The position numbers were made by a program, and so were the translations under genes. Source: Enoplosus armatus (taxonomy: Eukaryota; Chordata; Actinopteri; Centrarchiformes; Enoplosidae). From it: a DNA stretch of 64,000 nt. The notes beneath the pieces were generated by a model that was not told the origin of the DNA, searched no databases, and worked only from the letters and a program-made list of their open reading frames with translations. This document shows positions 49,141-62,280 of this stretch, in pieces (within the stretch, counting starts at the first letter, position 1; each line of letters opens with the position of its first letter). The stretch is from the NCBI RefSeq assembly GCF_043641665.1, contig NC_092191.1:16337501-16401500 (forward strand). Reading direction: 5' to 3'.

Positions 49141-52100
49141 CACATTGTGCAGCTGAAGTTTCATTTAGAAGAAGCAAGAACATTATAACAGTGCATAATA
49201 GCAATTTGAGTGTGCTACACATGCTAAACTTAACTGCAAATAGTTTTCTTCACAGGTTCCTGTACTTCACGTAATTGGGTAAAGACGATAATCAAATCTA
49301 TGGGCCTGATTTATCATGGCTGTACACATGCACTGACTCATCAAAAGACAATAGCAGCAAGCAGCTGGTTAATATGCATACTCAGCAGCTTTCAGGTAGC
49401 CCAGATTAGGGAGGAAGTATTGGTAATCAAGTTTATTATGTACACGAACCTGCGATTTCCATATGTTTGGGTCTGATTTGTGGCCTACATCTTAAACTTA
49501 TAATACACCAAAGTATTGTATTTAAAATACATTCTGGATACAATAAAATAAATAATACCAAGTTAATAATTTTGGAGGTGGGTCTCTAATGTTGCACCCA
49601 ACTCTTTCACTTCAGTGTTGTTGCAGCTTGTCCTGGTCACTTATATACCTCTAAAAACAGAAAGATGGCAATAAATTGCCCAACATGCATTGGCTTTTTT
49701 TTGATAGCCACTTACTCTTTGTACCTGAGACTCAACATCTCATAGATTTTGAACATGGGGGCGATGTACCACATACTGCATTTCGGTATTTGTTTAGAGA
49801 GGAGGGAAATAACTTGTAGCTCCTAGGAATGGGTGCAGCTGACAACATATCAATAATTATAGTGTACAGAAACACAAGAATCCTGAATGTCAGCAGATCA
49901 TTATCTCTCTGCTAAACATTTTCCCAGATTGGTAAAATTGTGCTCATTAACAGGGGTAATAATTGGATAACTATTTACATGTAAACAAGGACCCTGTTGA
50001 GTTGGTATGATCACAGATGTACTCTGAAAAGCTCATTCCAGATTCTGAATGGTTTACAGGCTTACAATGTCAAAACATTTGGCAGAGAACCAACGGTCAG
50101 ATCTATGTGGTTAAGACCACATCTCTGCACAGCATTTTACCGTTTCCAACAATTTCAGCAGGGCACAGGTTAACAGTATGCATTCGTTTCCCAACCAATG
50201 CATAGAAAACAGCCCTGAACCAACCATGTGATGCAGTGTAATTACATTTATGTAAGGCACTTTAGTAAAGGATATGGTTGTATCACACAACTAATGTTAA
50301 AAGAGTAACTTAACACTAAATCCACTTTTTTTAGTTAGTAAATTATGTGTGCAGTTGTTTTATTACACTATCAATTGGTCCCAATCTTTAACGTTACAAC
50401 AGAAGCTTCTCCCTTTTCCTGAAGAAATCCAGTAATTTTGTCCTCTAAACCACCAAAATCTGCAAAAAAAAATTCAAATCAAGAGTTACATTTGTATGGT
50501 AACTATGGTTCAATTAATTCTGTGTGACCAGATGTAATATCTAGGCATTGAAACGGCTGAAAACAGCTGAAAAGCAGGGGCGTGCTCAAGCTAAAACAAA
50601 TGTTACGTTTGCTCTTTGTCATTTGTTCATTTGTTTGTTTTTGTGCATTTGTTTGTTTATGTTCGATATGTTGAAATGTCTTGAGTTTAACTTAAAGTTA
50701 AACTTTACGTTAAAGAAATCAATGAGATGTCCTCAGTTTTTGAAAAATAACAATGCCCTGCCAAATTAATGACTGTTCAAGTCATCAGCTTCCATGTTTA
50801 CCCTACTCTGTGGAACATTATCTCCAGCAATCTGTGTCATCTTTCAGGTCCTACTTGACTATTTGTGGCAAAACAAGCTCAATTATTTTCTGTGAGATTA
50901 ATTGCCTCCTAAAATCATGATGGGATTTTGACAAAGTGGGGCAACATTGGAGGTATTTTCACTCTCCTTCTTGTTCCTTGAATGGCTGCATGGGGTTAAA
51001 TGTTTTGAAATACACACTTGCTCAAGGTCTGTTTGCAGGGTTTGTGCTTGAAAGAGTCAGGGTAAAATCCAGCACATAAATTGTTTTCCATCACAAGCAC
51101 AGAACTAAGATGGGTAAGGGCGGTGCCTGCCGTTACTCTACTCAGTGAGGAAAACTTTCCCACTGAATCATATTATTGGCCCTCTATGGAATTCTGTTCT
51201 ACACATTTTGGAAATTGGACCTTACCGGATCCTCAATGCAAAGCAGGAAAGCAGGAAAATTTAATGTGGCGTGATTGTTTATTTTATGTCATGTTTTTTC
51301 TATAATGTTTATTATAGAAAGACAGAAGGGTGCTCTGGCAATAAGAAACCTCACAGCAGCTTTCTGCATGCATAAAAACATATTTGTTATGTAGTATGGA
51401 AAATTGTGGTAATGTACAATCTATCAACTTTGTTGTACCAGCGATAGTGTTGTTGTTAGCAGCATTTCTATATGCAGATGGTTCCATTTAGATGGAGCCA
51501 ACATTTCTCATGTAGTGATAAACAGCTTAGTTCGATATAGGATGTGATGTGGCACAACACATGATTTAATATGATAGCAAACAGTACAATATGATACAAA
51601 ACTATGCACATGTATTAATTGTGCTCGTGCAATAGGAAATAAAAAACATAAATGTTTTATAGTACAATAAGTAAGCAGTTTCACACTAAGTAACTGTATA
51701 CATTACAAAACAGCTCTGCAGTCTCCCACCCTGCAGTCACCCATCTGCACGCCATGTCCTTGTTTCTCAAATGATTACATTACGTAAATAAGGCTTTGGG
51801 CCAGATTGCGAATTAGTACAACAGGACGTTTGTTCCACCTACAATATGAGCAGGCTATTTACAGCTCAGCTCACTGTAAGTGCATCACCTTCACTGTTAA
51901 AGTCCTTAACAGATGTGAAAATGTGACCAATACGTAGTGACACTCGCCACTTCATGAAAACTACTGGTGCCCCTAACCACAGTATTGAAATAAGAGCTCT
52001 TGGCACCAGTGGAAACTGTCGCAGTAAAGGTATATGACGCCGCAAAGATTTTACTGAAAAAAACTCCTTGAACAACCCAGAAGAAAAAAGAACACATCTG

Positions 52101-55100
52101 AACAAATTAAAGAGATAATAGTAACCATTAACAAATGAATAGCTACTTTGTTACATCAAACAAAAATATGAACCCCCTCAGTTGAACTTTTAAGAGTATC
52201 ACTTTAGTGCCTAAATCTGTTAATTCAAGAGAAGCAACTTCAAATTTTGAGGAGCTATTGTGTGTTTGGTACTGCACTTTTCATTTCCACTCTCATTTGG
52301 ATAGTAACATGCTCCTTAAGGACCCCGACCCTTAGTAAAGGAAAAAGAGGTATTCCAAAAACACTCTGGTGGAGGAAGAGAACGTGAATGTTCAGGTTCT
52401 GAGTGGCTTAATCTCACACTAAACAGGCAGGTGCAGAAGGACACCATGCCTGGCTGCAGCCCTAATCGTCCTGAAAGAACATCTATGTGTTGCTGTTAAA
52501 TCCAATTTCTATTTAGCATTAATTCCCTCTGAGAGCTCCTGCCTTTCTGCTGTAGAGAGCATTATAGCCACAGAGACAAATACAGAACAGACCAAGAGCG
52601 TGTGAGATATTGTGTTTGTTTTTTTCTATCCAAACATTACATTTCAATTTCCTGGTAATCATTAGTATCATGCGACCTGATACATTGTATATACTAGTGA
52701 TTAGTAGTATTTTTTGCCAAACATTTTTTAAAAACAAATACCCTCAAAAGTTGATTCATGATAACATTTCTTTCCTCAAAAGGTACGAACACAAGACTGT
52801 GCAAGACTGAAGTTAACTCTCCTACACATGTTCTCTTTCTGCATTCATGTTATCATAACTCATAAATCTTTGCTCAATGCTATAGAGCGTATAACAATAA
52901 GAAAACAACAACTTCCTACTGCCTTTTATTAAAAAAAACAATTTGACAGCAGTGTTAATGTATCCTGCCACATGTATTAAGTATACATAAGTATATAAGT
53001 AGACCTGACTTTGTCTTTTTAAAGTAGGCAACCTAGAGAAACAGGTTGGCCAATGTAATTCTTCTTTTAAACATGTAAAAGACATAAATATGAAGGTTTT
53101 TATTCCTTCTTAATAATGGTGGTGCTGCTACAGTAGTAGATTGTGGGCAATTGTGTGGGACACATGCACGGGCTGTCTCATCACCATGTTTTATGAGTCT
53201 TTGCTCAAGAGGATTAAAAACTCCTTAAGATGCTGGTATTACAGTTTTACAGTCCAACAGCCAAAGACTTAATGCTATTGGAAACGGTGACCATCCCTAA
53301 AAAGAGCAACAGGGACTTCATAGGGGGCTAAAGACGGGGTAGGACTGAGCCTCAGCTAATGATGCTAAGCAAGCCTGAGTGTCCACAGGAAAAAAGAGAA
53401 GGCCTGATGGCTGACTGAGCGAGAGCTAGACTGGGAAAAGGGGGATTAGTCCCTTGATTCAGGGAAATTCAACTTTGTGAGCTGAAGTGAAAGGAGTTAG
53501 AATAGTCACCCATGCCTGCTCCAACCCTGCTTTGTCCTTAGAGACAATAGGCTTAGCAACTCTGATCCACAGCTCTCTGGTTATGATCACAACCCATTAC
53601 TAATGCACTACCATTTCACTTAAGATAGCAATTTACTGATTGCCACCAGTTTCAGATGTTGAGACAGCGCCTTGAGACGCCCATTCGTTGTCAGATTTGT
53701 TATGATGTGATTGGTGTGGGAGTCTCCACTTGCAAGCGCAGGCTGCTCCTGATCCACACAGATGAAAAACGCATACAGTAAGATGAAGTGAGGAGGGAAA
53801 TAAATGAAGGTGGCTGAGGCCATTTCGTGTGAGGAATGAAGAGATATTGCACTGCATTCCAACTGCTTCGGCTGCTGCTTTAAATGAAACGCTTGGCTTA
53901 CACGCTCTTTCTTGCATGGAACCTCATGCAAATCTCCAAGCTGCCCTCTGACCTGCAGGCAATTGTGGGGCAGTGCTTAGAGAGCGCTTCCAGAGATCCT
54001 CCCCTGGACTCCAATTAAGGGGGCTTCACATTACTATACACAACAGGCTAAATACGGGCCTAGGCATCTTAAGCTGCTCTGCATGTGCTGCATAGCCTGC
54101 TGGTGCCATGGCAAGTACAGTGAGAGAGGTGATTAAGTAATGCAAAATGTGCCTTCTGAAAGTGGTATTATTTGAAACACTTCACTATTACCACAAGCAG
54201 GGAAAGCACACAGATAAAAGGAAAAGTAATGGTCAAAGAAGACTGGGAGAGTATTGTTTATTAGACGTGTGGTTGCTTGAGTACATAGACTACAGCACAT
54301 TACACTTCAAAGACTAAAGCGGGGTTGCCAATAAGTAAACGTGTATTGTGTTTTCCCAGAGAAAGTGTTATCTTAGCTGACCACTGTTCCATAAGAGGTG
54401 TAAAATTTGGCAGGTGCTCTGCATTCTAATAAAAAAGGATGCAGCAGTTACGATAAAATGCAGCCTGTTCCACCCATAATCCGGAGGCAGAGTGTGAAAC
54501 ATACTGTATCGTATATGCACAAGCAGTAAACCTGTACCACTGCAATGATAAAGGACTGCATTTACCCCTTATAGTAAATACAAGCCAAGGCACCTACAAA
54601 TTAAGGTTGTCGGTTTCTGAGGAATAATGTGTGAACAGGGGGTAGGAAAAAAAGCTTAGTAGTTGCTACACAAGGACCAGTCCCATGAAGCCTTCTGATT
54701 GTTCAATTATAAGCTGAATAGTATCATCACCACATTGCCTCTTTAGCACAAACACAGTAACTTTGTATCCAAGTGTACTTTACTTTTTTCTTTACATCTG
54801 ACAACAACTGCATGATTCGGGCTTTGATTGGAATTATTATCTTTGCCCGAAAAGTACAAATTAAAATCCATTTAAACAAGAAATTACCATAAGAGGCCAG
54901 GAGGGTCAGTACTGATGAAGTACCTGAGGTAGTGGAGTTGCTTATTTCATTTCTCTATATATCACCTTGTGAAGTAGATAGCTGTGAAGTAGTCACTTAA
55001 ATAAACAGGACGCTTCATTTGAAAGGTCACAGGTGCTTATCATACTGTGAGGGCTGCTTGCTCTGTAGCTGAAGAAATGCTCTGAGAGGCACTGCAAATG

Positions 55101-57178
55101 AGAGGGACCAAATAAAAGATGGGCAGTGACAGCACGGCTACATACAGCAAGAAATGCATAAAGATTTCACTTAAAGCTTGCCAAAGCACTTATCACCTGT
55201 CACTTTGACCGAGCATCTGCTTGCCAATCCATTTGAGTGCTCAGGTAGTTGTCTTTTTTCCCTCCATCTCATCAGAGATGCATTGAAATTCAGTCGCTTG
55301 CATGGAATCAATGGGTTTGAGAAGAATTACCTGAGCAGATTAGAGCTGGAGGCAGCTGGAGAGAGCTATCGTCTGATCATTCCAGCTTTTCCTGCTCTGT
55401 TTGTTTTCCCCGCACTTTAGCTAAATTAGTAATTACAGTCACACAGCCAATCTCACCATGGCCACCGCGAAGCCAAAGACACACCTGCAAAAGCGCCACA
55501 AACAAACAGCTAGTTTAGTGATGCACAAACTCCGACAAGCTAATGAGAAAAAAAGTGTCTCTTTCAATTTCCATGTTAAACCTGGTGGAATTAAAGAGGA
55601 CAACCAAAACAATCAAAGGTGTAAAACTGGAAAGACTGTTGAACGTTAAATGGTCTATCAGCGTAGTTAGACTGTATATCTCTGTATAACACATCATGCA
55701 AAATCAGTTTCTTATAGAAAAAGTCATCATATTGTCGATTGATTGCAGTGCATTTGAATGCAACAGAGGAAGTGCTAGGCTTGGGGTTCAATAGCATCTT
55801 ATCAGATCTGAAAAAATCCTAATCAAAACATATTTTTAAAAATAGGTTCACCTGATGTTAGAAGAACCTCTCCTCTACAACTTTACATTGGATCATTGTC
55901 AGTATTCAATGGTTTATTTAACTGATTTAATTTCCAAATGATAACAAATGAGAACTTTATCACAGTGCTGTGTGTGTTTAACCTTGTACATGCTGCAGCC
56001 TTTCCATTAATGTGACTGCATTCAATTCAGGCTTGAGCTGCACTGAAGTGGAAAGGTCTTTGCTAGTCATAGTGTTGGCATGACTTTTACAAAAAACTGA
56101 CTCAAAGTCTCTTTCAAACACGATGCAGACATATACTGCAAAATTGCCAGCGCATCTATGGAGTGAAGTGCATGTCTCAAAGGTGCATTAGGCTCAAAAT
56201 ATACTTTCCGTGTCTGCATAGTCGCAAGGGTATGTGTGACGTAACTTTTCTCATCTGCATATGCTCAGCAGCCCCAAATTTATGATTACACAAACTGTAC
56301 TTGCCGACTGAACATGTGTGTTCATGTCTGTTTTGGGGTATATCAGGGCCTTTACTGCGACAGTGTGCTCCCCTGACGGGTCCTCAGTCTCAGATAACAC
56401 CTCTTTTGGCAATGGGAAGTCCAGCTCAGGAGAAACCCAGACTGCTGTGTGTTTCAATATGACTGAAAGAGCCCACTGGCAATGGGTAAATAGATGAGCC
56501 AGTGGGACTCTAAATTCATAGTGTGACCTGTTTCATATTCCACGAGGCACCATTCAAATGACCAAAGAAATCCTGGCTTAGAAAGAAGTAGCCACATTTG
56601 TAAGCAAACAGCTTGACAATTGCTCACTGGGTGAACCATAAACACAACTGGCTTTTGCTATTCTTTCTCTCACAACATATTGGTCTCCAGAGAGCAATCA
56701 AAAGCACAAGGATATCTTAAAGAGTGCTTGCTATTGCTAGGCATTGATGTTTTTCATCCTCAGCACACTACCACACCGTGTCCCTAAGATATTGTGAAAC
56801 CATGGACTTTTGCTAGGCCAGCTAGGCCTTCTGAGGCCCATGCTGTTTGGGGTGACACAGCCCAGTCACCATGAAAAGATGGCAGAAGGAACAAAGGCAG
56901 AGAGTTTGTTAAACATAGAGGGGGCAAGGTTAGCCGGCCATGTGATGTGGGTGGTGGTGGCAGCAATCAGAGGTAGAGGGTGGAGGGGCAGACCGGTTGC
57001 ATGAAACTAATCAAAGAACATCTTTGACTTGATAACCTTATGTTGCTGTAATGGAAGTTCAGCTGGGGAGCCACTGCAAGAAAACTTTTCCTTTGTTGTA
57101 GTTAACTGACATCATGAGCAGAGCACCTAGCAGACCTTATGTGGCGTAAACTGATGCTTGACACTTGTATCCCCACAG
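49141..57178. other. Long non-coding interval
   Basis: About 8 kb with no supported gene. Items seen: a TTTG-rich patch at about 50620-50662, a 10-bp AT hairpin at 51297-51320, and an octamer ATGCAAAT at 53926-53933 next to a repeat-free stretch (53920-54030). Overlapping frames at 53620-53931 (minus) are Ser/His-rich shadows of each other. Confidence 0.55.
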
Positions 57179-57227
57179 TCATACACAAGTCTCACACTGA
57201 CAAAAGCAGACATAAAGAGCGGCTCAG

Positions 57228-57796
57228 GTAAACTGACGGCTGGATATGTGAGAAGCTTCAAATGCTTGTCAAACTATGAGAAAAATCACACACAGAGTCT
57301 CTATAGAGGATCCAATGTCACTGCATTCAGACGAACCAGACAGAGGTTCAGCAGCCTTAACCCCAATTATAACCCAGCAGATGACTGCACATCATATAGA
57401 GCATTGTTACACTACAGTAAGGGGAAAAATAAAATACTCGTCTATTACTTCTGACACATTCAGCTTCAGATGTGACGAATGATGTGACTGATCCCTGCCA
57501 ACCCGCTGACTTGAGCTTCTGCAGGAATAAGAATCTCCTGCTGGCATGACAAACGATAGTGAAAGCACTTGCTACTTGACTATGCAACTGTAACTCACTT
57601 ATGCCAGGCATTAATTACTAACTCAATATAGTCTGAGATTACATAGGCGTTTTAACAAGTAAGAAGTAAGAGGAAATCTGCAGACATATTCACACAGAAT
57701 CAATTTTAACAACAGATCAGGAGATCAGTAACAGGCTGTTTTCTCAGTACAGCCAACTCGGAAGCGAGTATGCTCTTGTGGATAAACAGAGAGGAG
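57228..57796. other. Non-coding interval
   Basis: The 98-codon plus frame 57158-57454 overlaps a 49-nt acceptor-donor pair (57179-57227) that is not a multiple of three. The frame has no known motif. Nothing else is recognised. Confidence 0.5.
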
Positions 57797-58450
57797 CTAA
57801 AAGAGGCTTTCTCCAGGGAATGCTAGATAATTCCCAATTGAGCCCATCGGCTCCCACCCACACGCACGTACACACACACAAACACTGGAGAGGCAAGAGC
57901 GAGAATATTCATTAGGAGGATACTGAACTCTAATTAAGCGAGGTGGAAGGAACAAACGCAGGTGTGGGTTGCACCTGGTTTCCGAAACACTCGCTGCTCT
58001 ACGTCGCAGCCACATTGGGATGATAACACTCTCTCTGTCTGCGGCTGTGACGTCACACTCAGCCGACACCCCGACTGCTACTGACCCAACACCCTGCGTT
58101 CCTCTGCTCCTCCTACTGCACCTCTGAGGCGCCAGTGCAGGCGTGAAATTTGGCGGGCTGGGAAGCCATCCACACAAGTGAACAAACGGCAATTCACAAC
58201 AGGAGAAGACACTCTTCCTGCTTGACTGGTAGATAAATTCTTGTTGGTTGGCTCCAACTCTCGACAGAAAAAATGTACAAGGCAGAGTAACGGGGCCATA
58301 TGTAAAAACACAGCTGTTTTTTCCTCCTTGAGAATGAAAGACATAACCAGTCCTCTGATATTTTACTCCAGTACTCTTCAGACTTAACAAGCAGAAACAT
58401 CTAGCTTCTGTATTCTGGCAGCAGGAGACGCTGCTGGAGATAGATATCAT
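57797..58450 (-). other. Longest open frame of the window (217 codons), probably not a gene
   Basis: A minus frame stays open for 654 bases from an ATG. The translation is rich in Cys, Ser and Arg, and its CVCVRACG segment comes from a TG/CA-rich patch near 57858-57880. It has no signal sequence, domain or repeat I recognise. The segment is less AT-rich than its surroundings, which lowers the stop frequency and makes a long chance frame easier. It overlaps the CpG-containing CRE region, so it might instead be transcribed 5' UTR or first-exon sequence. Confidence 0.15.
58048..58055. promoter_or_regulatory. Consensus CRE palindrome TGACGTCA in a CpG-containing segment
   Basis: TGACGTCA is the full palindromic CREB/ATF site. 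Several CpGs lie within about 200 bp (tacgtcgc, agccgac, cccgac, gaggcgcc, caggcg), a local excess against the CpG-poor surroundings. No TATA box or initiator is clear. It is a candidate promoter or enhancer, possibly an alternative first exon of the minus-strand gene. Confidence 0.35.
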
Positions 58451-58615
58451 TCCACATTATGAACAGCTGTTAATGCACACAAGTACTCAATAAAAGTCCA
58501 ATGTCATTTTTACAAGAACTGTCGTGGAAACACACAATACAGCTACTATGGCTTCGACTCCATTTTAGGGCATCACCTGTTGCTATGAAGTCTAATCGAA
58601 GTCTGTCCATGTGTC

Positions 58616-58618
<3 letters not shown>
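58451..58618. other. Short non-coding interval
   Basis: AT-rich sequence between the CRE segment and the GT microsatellite. Nothing is recognised. Confidence 0.6.

Positions 58619-58653
<35 letters not shown>
58619..58653. repeat. (GT)n microsatellite
   Basis: A pure GT tract of 35 bases, the longest dinucleotide repeat of the window. It lies about 560 bp from the CRE site. Confidence 0.95.
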
Positions 58654-58655
<2 letters not shown>

Positions 58656-58997
58656 TCACTGTGAGTAAGTGAGAGCATGTGTTTTATCAGTTGCTGGCGC
58701 TTGTTTGAACGGAGCCGTGATGAAAGCCTAGACAAACACAAGGGAATGTCAACTGAGGACTAAAGTCAACAGACAGAGCCTCGACTCTGCCAGGGACCCC
58801 TGTGAGAGAGGCCACGCCCTCCAACACGGCACCGGACTATCTCTCCACACCGCTCCTCTCCACCGACCTCCACCGGCAAGACAGAAAGAACAACAGCTCT
58901 GTTCTCTGATACAGTATAAAGACATGTGAGGAGAATGTGAATTATGAGACACAGAGGAGGAAAAAAAATAAGCTCATAAAGAAACACCACCAGGCTG
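58654..58997. other. GC-richer non-coding stretch
   Basis: The part at 58775-58885 holds CpG- and GC-box-like words (ccacgccct, ggcaccgg, caccgacc, ccaccggc) and may form one regulatory region with the CRE segment. The overlapping minus frames at 58749-59020 are not protein-like. Confidence 0.45.
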
Positions 58998-59009
58998 TTT
59001 TTTTTTTTT
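58998..59009. repeat. Poly(T) run, 12 bases
   Basis: A pure T12 on plus, no retroposon body seen. Confidence 0.9.
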
Positions 59010-62000
59010 GTCTTTTCCAAGCAGAGGCAAGTCAGCTCAGCATACAGAATGAAAGAAGGCTAGTGATAAACACTGTCCAAACACACCACTGAACAAGTAC
59101 AACTAGAATATGTCCATGCCCTGCTGCAATGAAAAAATACAACACACAATTAGAAATCTTGCTTCCGTTTTAAGTGGACTAAATGATTGAGACAAAATAT
59201 TCAAGGCAAGCTCCAGGTACTCGCTTTGAATATATCATTGAGATTACCGCCTCGTATTTTTGGTCTAGTAATGTACTGTGAAGGCAGCGGAAGGGCAAAT
59301 GGTAAAGCAGGCTGGGCAAACATCTAGCCCTATTCAAGTCGGAGCTGAAGCTTCACTTTTTTTCTCCTTTGTCCGTTTTTGTGTGGGAAGGCAGCAGAGT
59401 GGGCCTGAATCCCCATTGACTCAATGTGCTGAGACGTTTTCCCTTTTACCAATGCTAAAGTAGGCATGAGCACTAATCCTTAGGGGTTAAACAGAGCCTC
59501 CTCTGGGGTTTCCCTATCTTGAGAGAGCTGGGGGCGGCTGCTGCTGCAGCGCATACAGAAGTTTAATGTATTTGGCAGAATTTTGGCTCAACTTTTAGAA
59601 ACTATGCAAAGGAATTCCTGCTCAAAACTCAGTAATGCAACACTGAAACAGTGTTAAAGCAATTCATGTGGAGAACATATAAATAAATAAATTTAAGGCT
59701 TCTTATGGCCAAGTGATGGACATGACGAGAAATGCTGATGGTGATAATGATAATGAAATTTTAATGATTACAGTGGAGAATTGGGTCACTGGAGCAGAAG
59801 AGAGAAAGTTATAGATAAAAACAGTAATTCAGCATCTGTGTTGCAGGTTAGAAGCTATAACACAGACAAAGAATATAGCAAATACCTTTGTCTGTTCATA
59901 TTGTTACAGTATATTGAAGAATATAAACAATTTTGAGCAGAACACTACCCTGTGCAAAAATGCATTGTAAGGCAGCACACACGGTCATAAAAAAGATGTG
60001 GAAATGTGGATTGTAAACTGCTTAAATTGGTATAGAAAGAATAGCTTTTGCAAATGATACAGCCACAGTGATGAATGTTTCCAAATAGGAAATGCTGGCA
60101 TGTTCCGCATTAACAGTGACCTTTACAAAGAGCAGAATGCTTTTTTGAGAGCCTATTGCTATGTTATGCAGAAACTTGTTGCAAGCAGCTACAATTTATT
60201 CAACAGAAGGACTGTTCACCAATAACACCCGCCAGAGAAAGGGACCATTTCCATTTCAAATCGCAACCATTTTCACACCAACACTGAGACAGCATCAGCA
60301 GCTGCCAAAGTCTGGCAGCTCCTGCCCCCAGTGTTTTTCCCTATCGCTGTGTATAAATTCACATCCCTGTTATTGCTTGTGTGATTGATGTTAGTTATAA
60401 TGGCACTACTTCTATTTACCCAACACATCTACCCATCTCCTCTATCAGCGATTTGCTGGTTGACCTCCTCGGCATTTTACTGGTTGTCTTTGATGGGTCA
60501 GCTTAAAGGAGTTCTTACTGGCCTGTGAAATGTCACAGCTTTGTCTTTATTGTTCGTTTGTGAAATTGGAGCGTGGAAAGGTATATTTTAAGGCTATGAA
60601 CTATAAGAGTAAAAGTACTCCTGGGCCCAGAGCCCTTACCATAAAATACTCCAAAAATCTTTTTCTACTTCTGTCTTTCTGTTAGCAGAGACACACTTCA
60701 AAGACTGAGGAATTTCAACATGATCCTGTATTCACAAGAAATAAATGTTCTTATTAGTGACTATCACTAAATGATACATGTAAGCAGAAAAATACTATAA
60801 CCATGTCTCTACAAGCACACTTTTTGTCATGTTTAATTTATATCAATGATCTGCTTTTTGTCATGCTGTGCAACAGACACCTATCAGCCCTGAAGGGAGG
60901 TAAGTCCTTGTGTGATCCTTTCCCAAGGTTTTCCTCCATTTCTCCTGTGAAAGAAGTTGTGGAGAATTTTTCTTTTCCATTTTAGAAGAACGGAGGAGGT
61001 GTTTTTGTCACTTTTGCCTTTAAACTTAATTCAATCATCGTATTTGTAATACTTTCAATGAACCCATTTGCATGGCAGTAAATAGGAGAAAACGCATGAG
61101 GTTTCTTTCTTTGTATGAAATTGACAAAAATAAGGATGTCCAAAGTTTTTATGCACATGTAGATGCAGAACATGTCAATGTCCAGGATAAATGTAAACAC
61201 TCCCACTCTACCACAAACCACCCATCCCTTATCCCCATCGCCGCCAATGCAATACACACCGCCGCACACATACACCTCTTCCTGCAGAAGGTTAACCTCA
61301 GAAACACCCCAGCAACAGAGTGGGATAAAGAGGGTCTACTCCAGTTACTCCCAGTTTTACCTAAAACGTGTCATTCACAACTCCACCACAAGCACCTTAC
61401 ACTCTTGCGCTAATAGGTGGGTGGGCAGTCTACGAACACTTCTTTCAGGAAAGTCATAAACGTCCCCTCGACTCAACCGGTTCTTTTATTCCCCCATCAT
61501 CACTTTCTATAGGCTTCCTTTGAAAGTGGCTCCTGGCTGCAGAGGAATAAGACATCGGATATTCAAGTCACTCAGGATGAGTGCCGAAGAACTGGTGTCA
61601 GACGCTGAAGCGTAGACACCTCCTTGTTGTTGGGATGGTTGGAGGTGTTACCTGAACACCTTCAGGTGGAGTTTAATGCCAATTAAGTGGCTCCGGTTGC
61701 TTTGGTTTTCTCAATAGCTTAAACTGAAGACGTTTCTCACCACCACAATGACAAAAAGTCAACATAACTCTACCCAGCTTCGAAGTGAATCATATCACTC
61801 TAGACAACCATATAGAGTGTGGAACTGGATAATGAGAATGTATTTTAAGCAAGTGATTGAAGCATCAGCTCAGAGTTGAGAGCACTGTTGTTAGTGAGTT
61901 TGCTCTAAAGCGCATGAACATGTAAAAATTTCTTATTGCTTTTGTACTTTCCCAGCAGTTCTGCATTGTGTTCAGCGGTGGAAAAACACAAACAGTTGAG

Positions 62001-62261
62001 AAATCATTAAAAAAGGGCATTTTTAGATATGACTCATGAGAGTAAACAAAGTCATCCAGATCATAGAGAAAACAAAGCCAGAGTTAGTGTTTGGCACAGA
62101 TAAGTGAACACTTTGATCAGAATGATGGCAGCTCTGTGTGACGAGACGTCCCTTCTTTAGTACTCCCCCTTCTCTTAACCCAAAATGCTGTTGCCTAAGA
62201 ACCGTACTTCCTGTACGTGTTCCAATCAACAGGGCCATTACAGACCTGGGGGTCTTGTATA
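59010..62261. other. Non-coding interval
   Basis: It contains an octamer ATTTGCAT at 61066-61073 and a 39-nt minus acceptor-donor pair at 60640-60678 with an open frame in phase 0, of low confidence. Overlapping plus frames at 61072-61459 are Thr/His/Ser-rich and unlike any family. Confidence 0.55.
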
Positions 62262-62280
62262 ATCTATCTTATCTTATCTA
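62262..62280 (-). promoter_or_regulatory. Three overlapping GATA motifs
   Basis: On minus the sequence reads AGATAAGATAAGATAG, giving three head-to-tail WGATAR-type words. It is either a candidate GATA-factor cluster or a short pentameric repeat. Confidence 0.35.

Noticed and set aside
51297..51320. AT-rich 10-bp hairpin with a 4-nt loop
   Set aside because: The same reason; no terminator or transcript boundary is indicated in a eukaryotic setting.
53133..53146. gtagtagattgtg, resembling part of let-7
   Set aside because: The 5' seed is wrong and no complementary arm forms a precursor hairpin.
57179..57227. 49-nt plus-strand exon-like segment
   Set aside because: Decent acceptor, but a weak GTAAAC donor, length not divisible by three and no recognised peptide.
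57797..58450. 217-codon minus-strand open frame as a protein-coding gene
   Set aside because: Cys/Ser/Arg-rich with dinucleotide-repeat-derived residues and no recognisable motif. The less AT-rich local composition makes a long chance frame easier.
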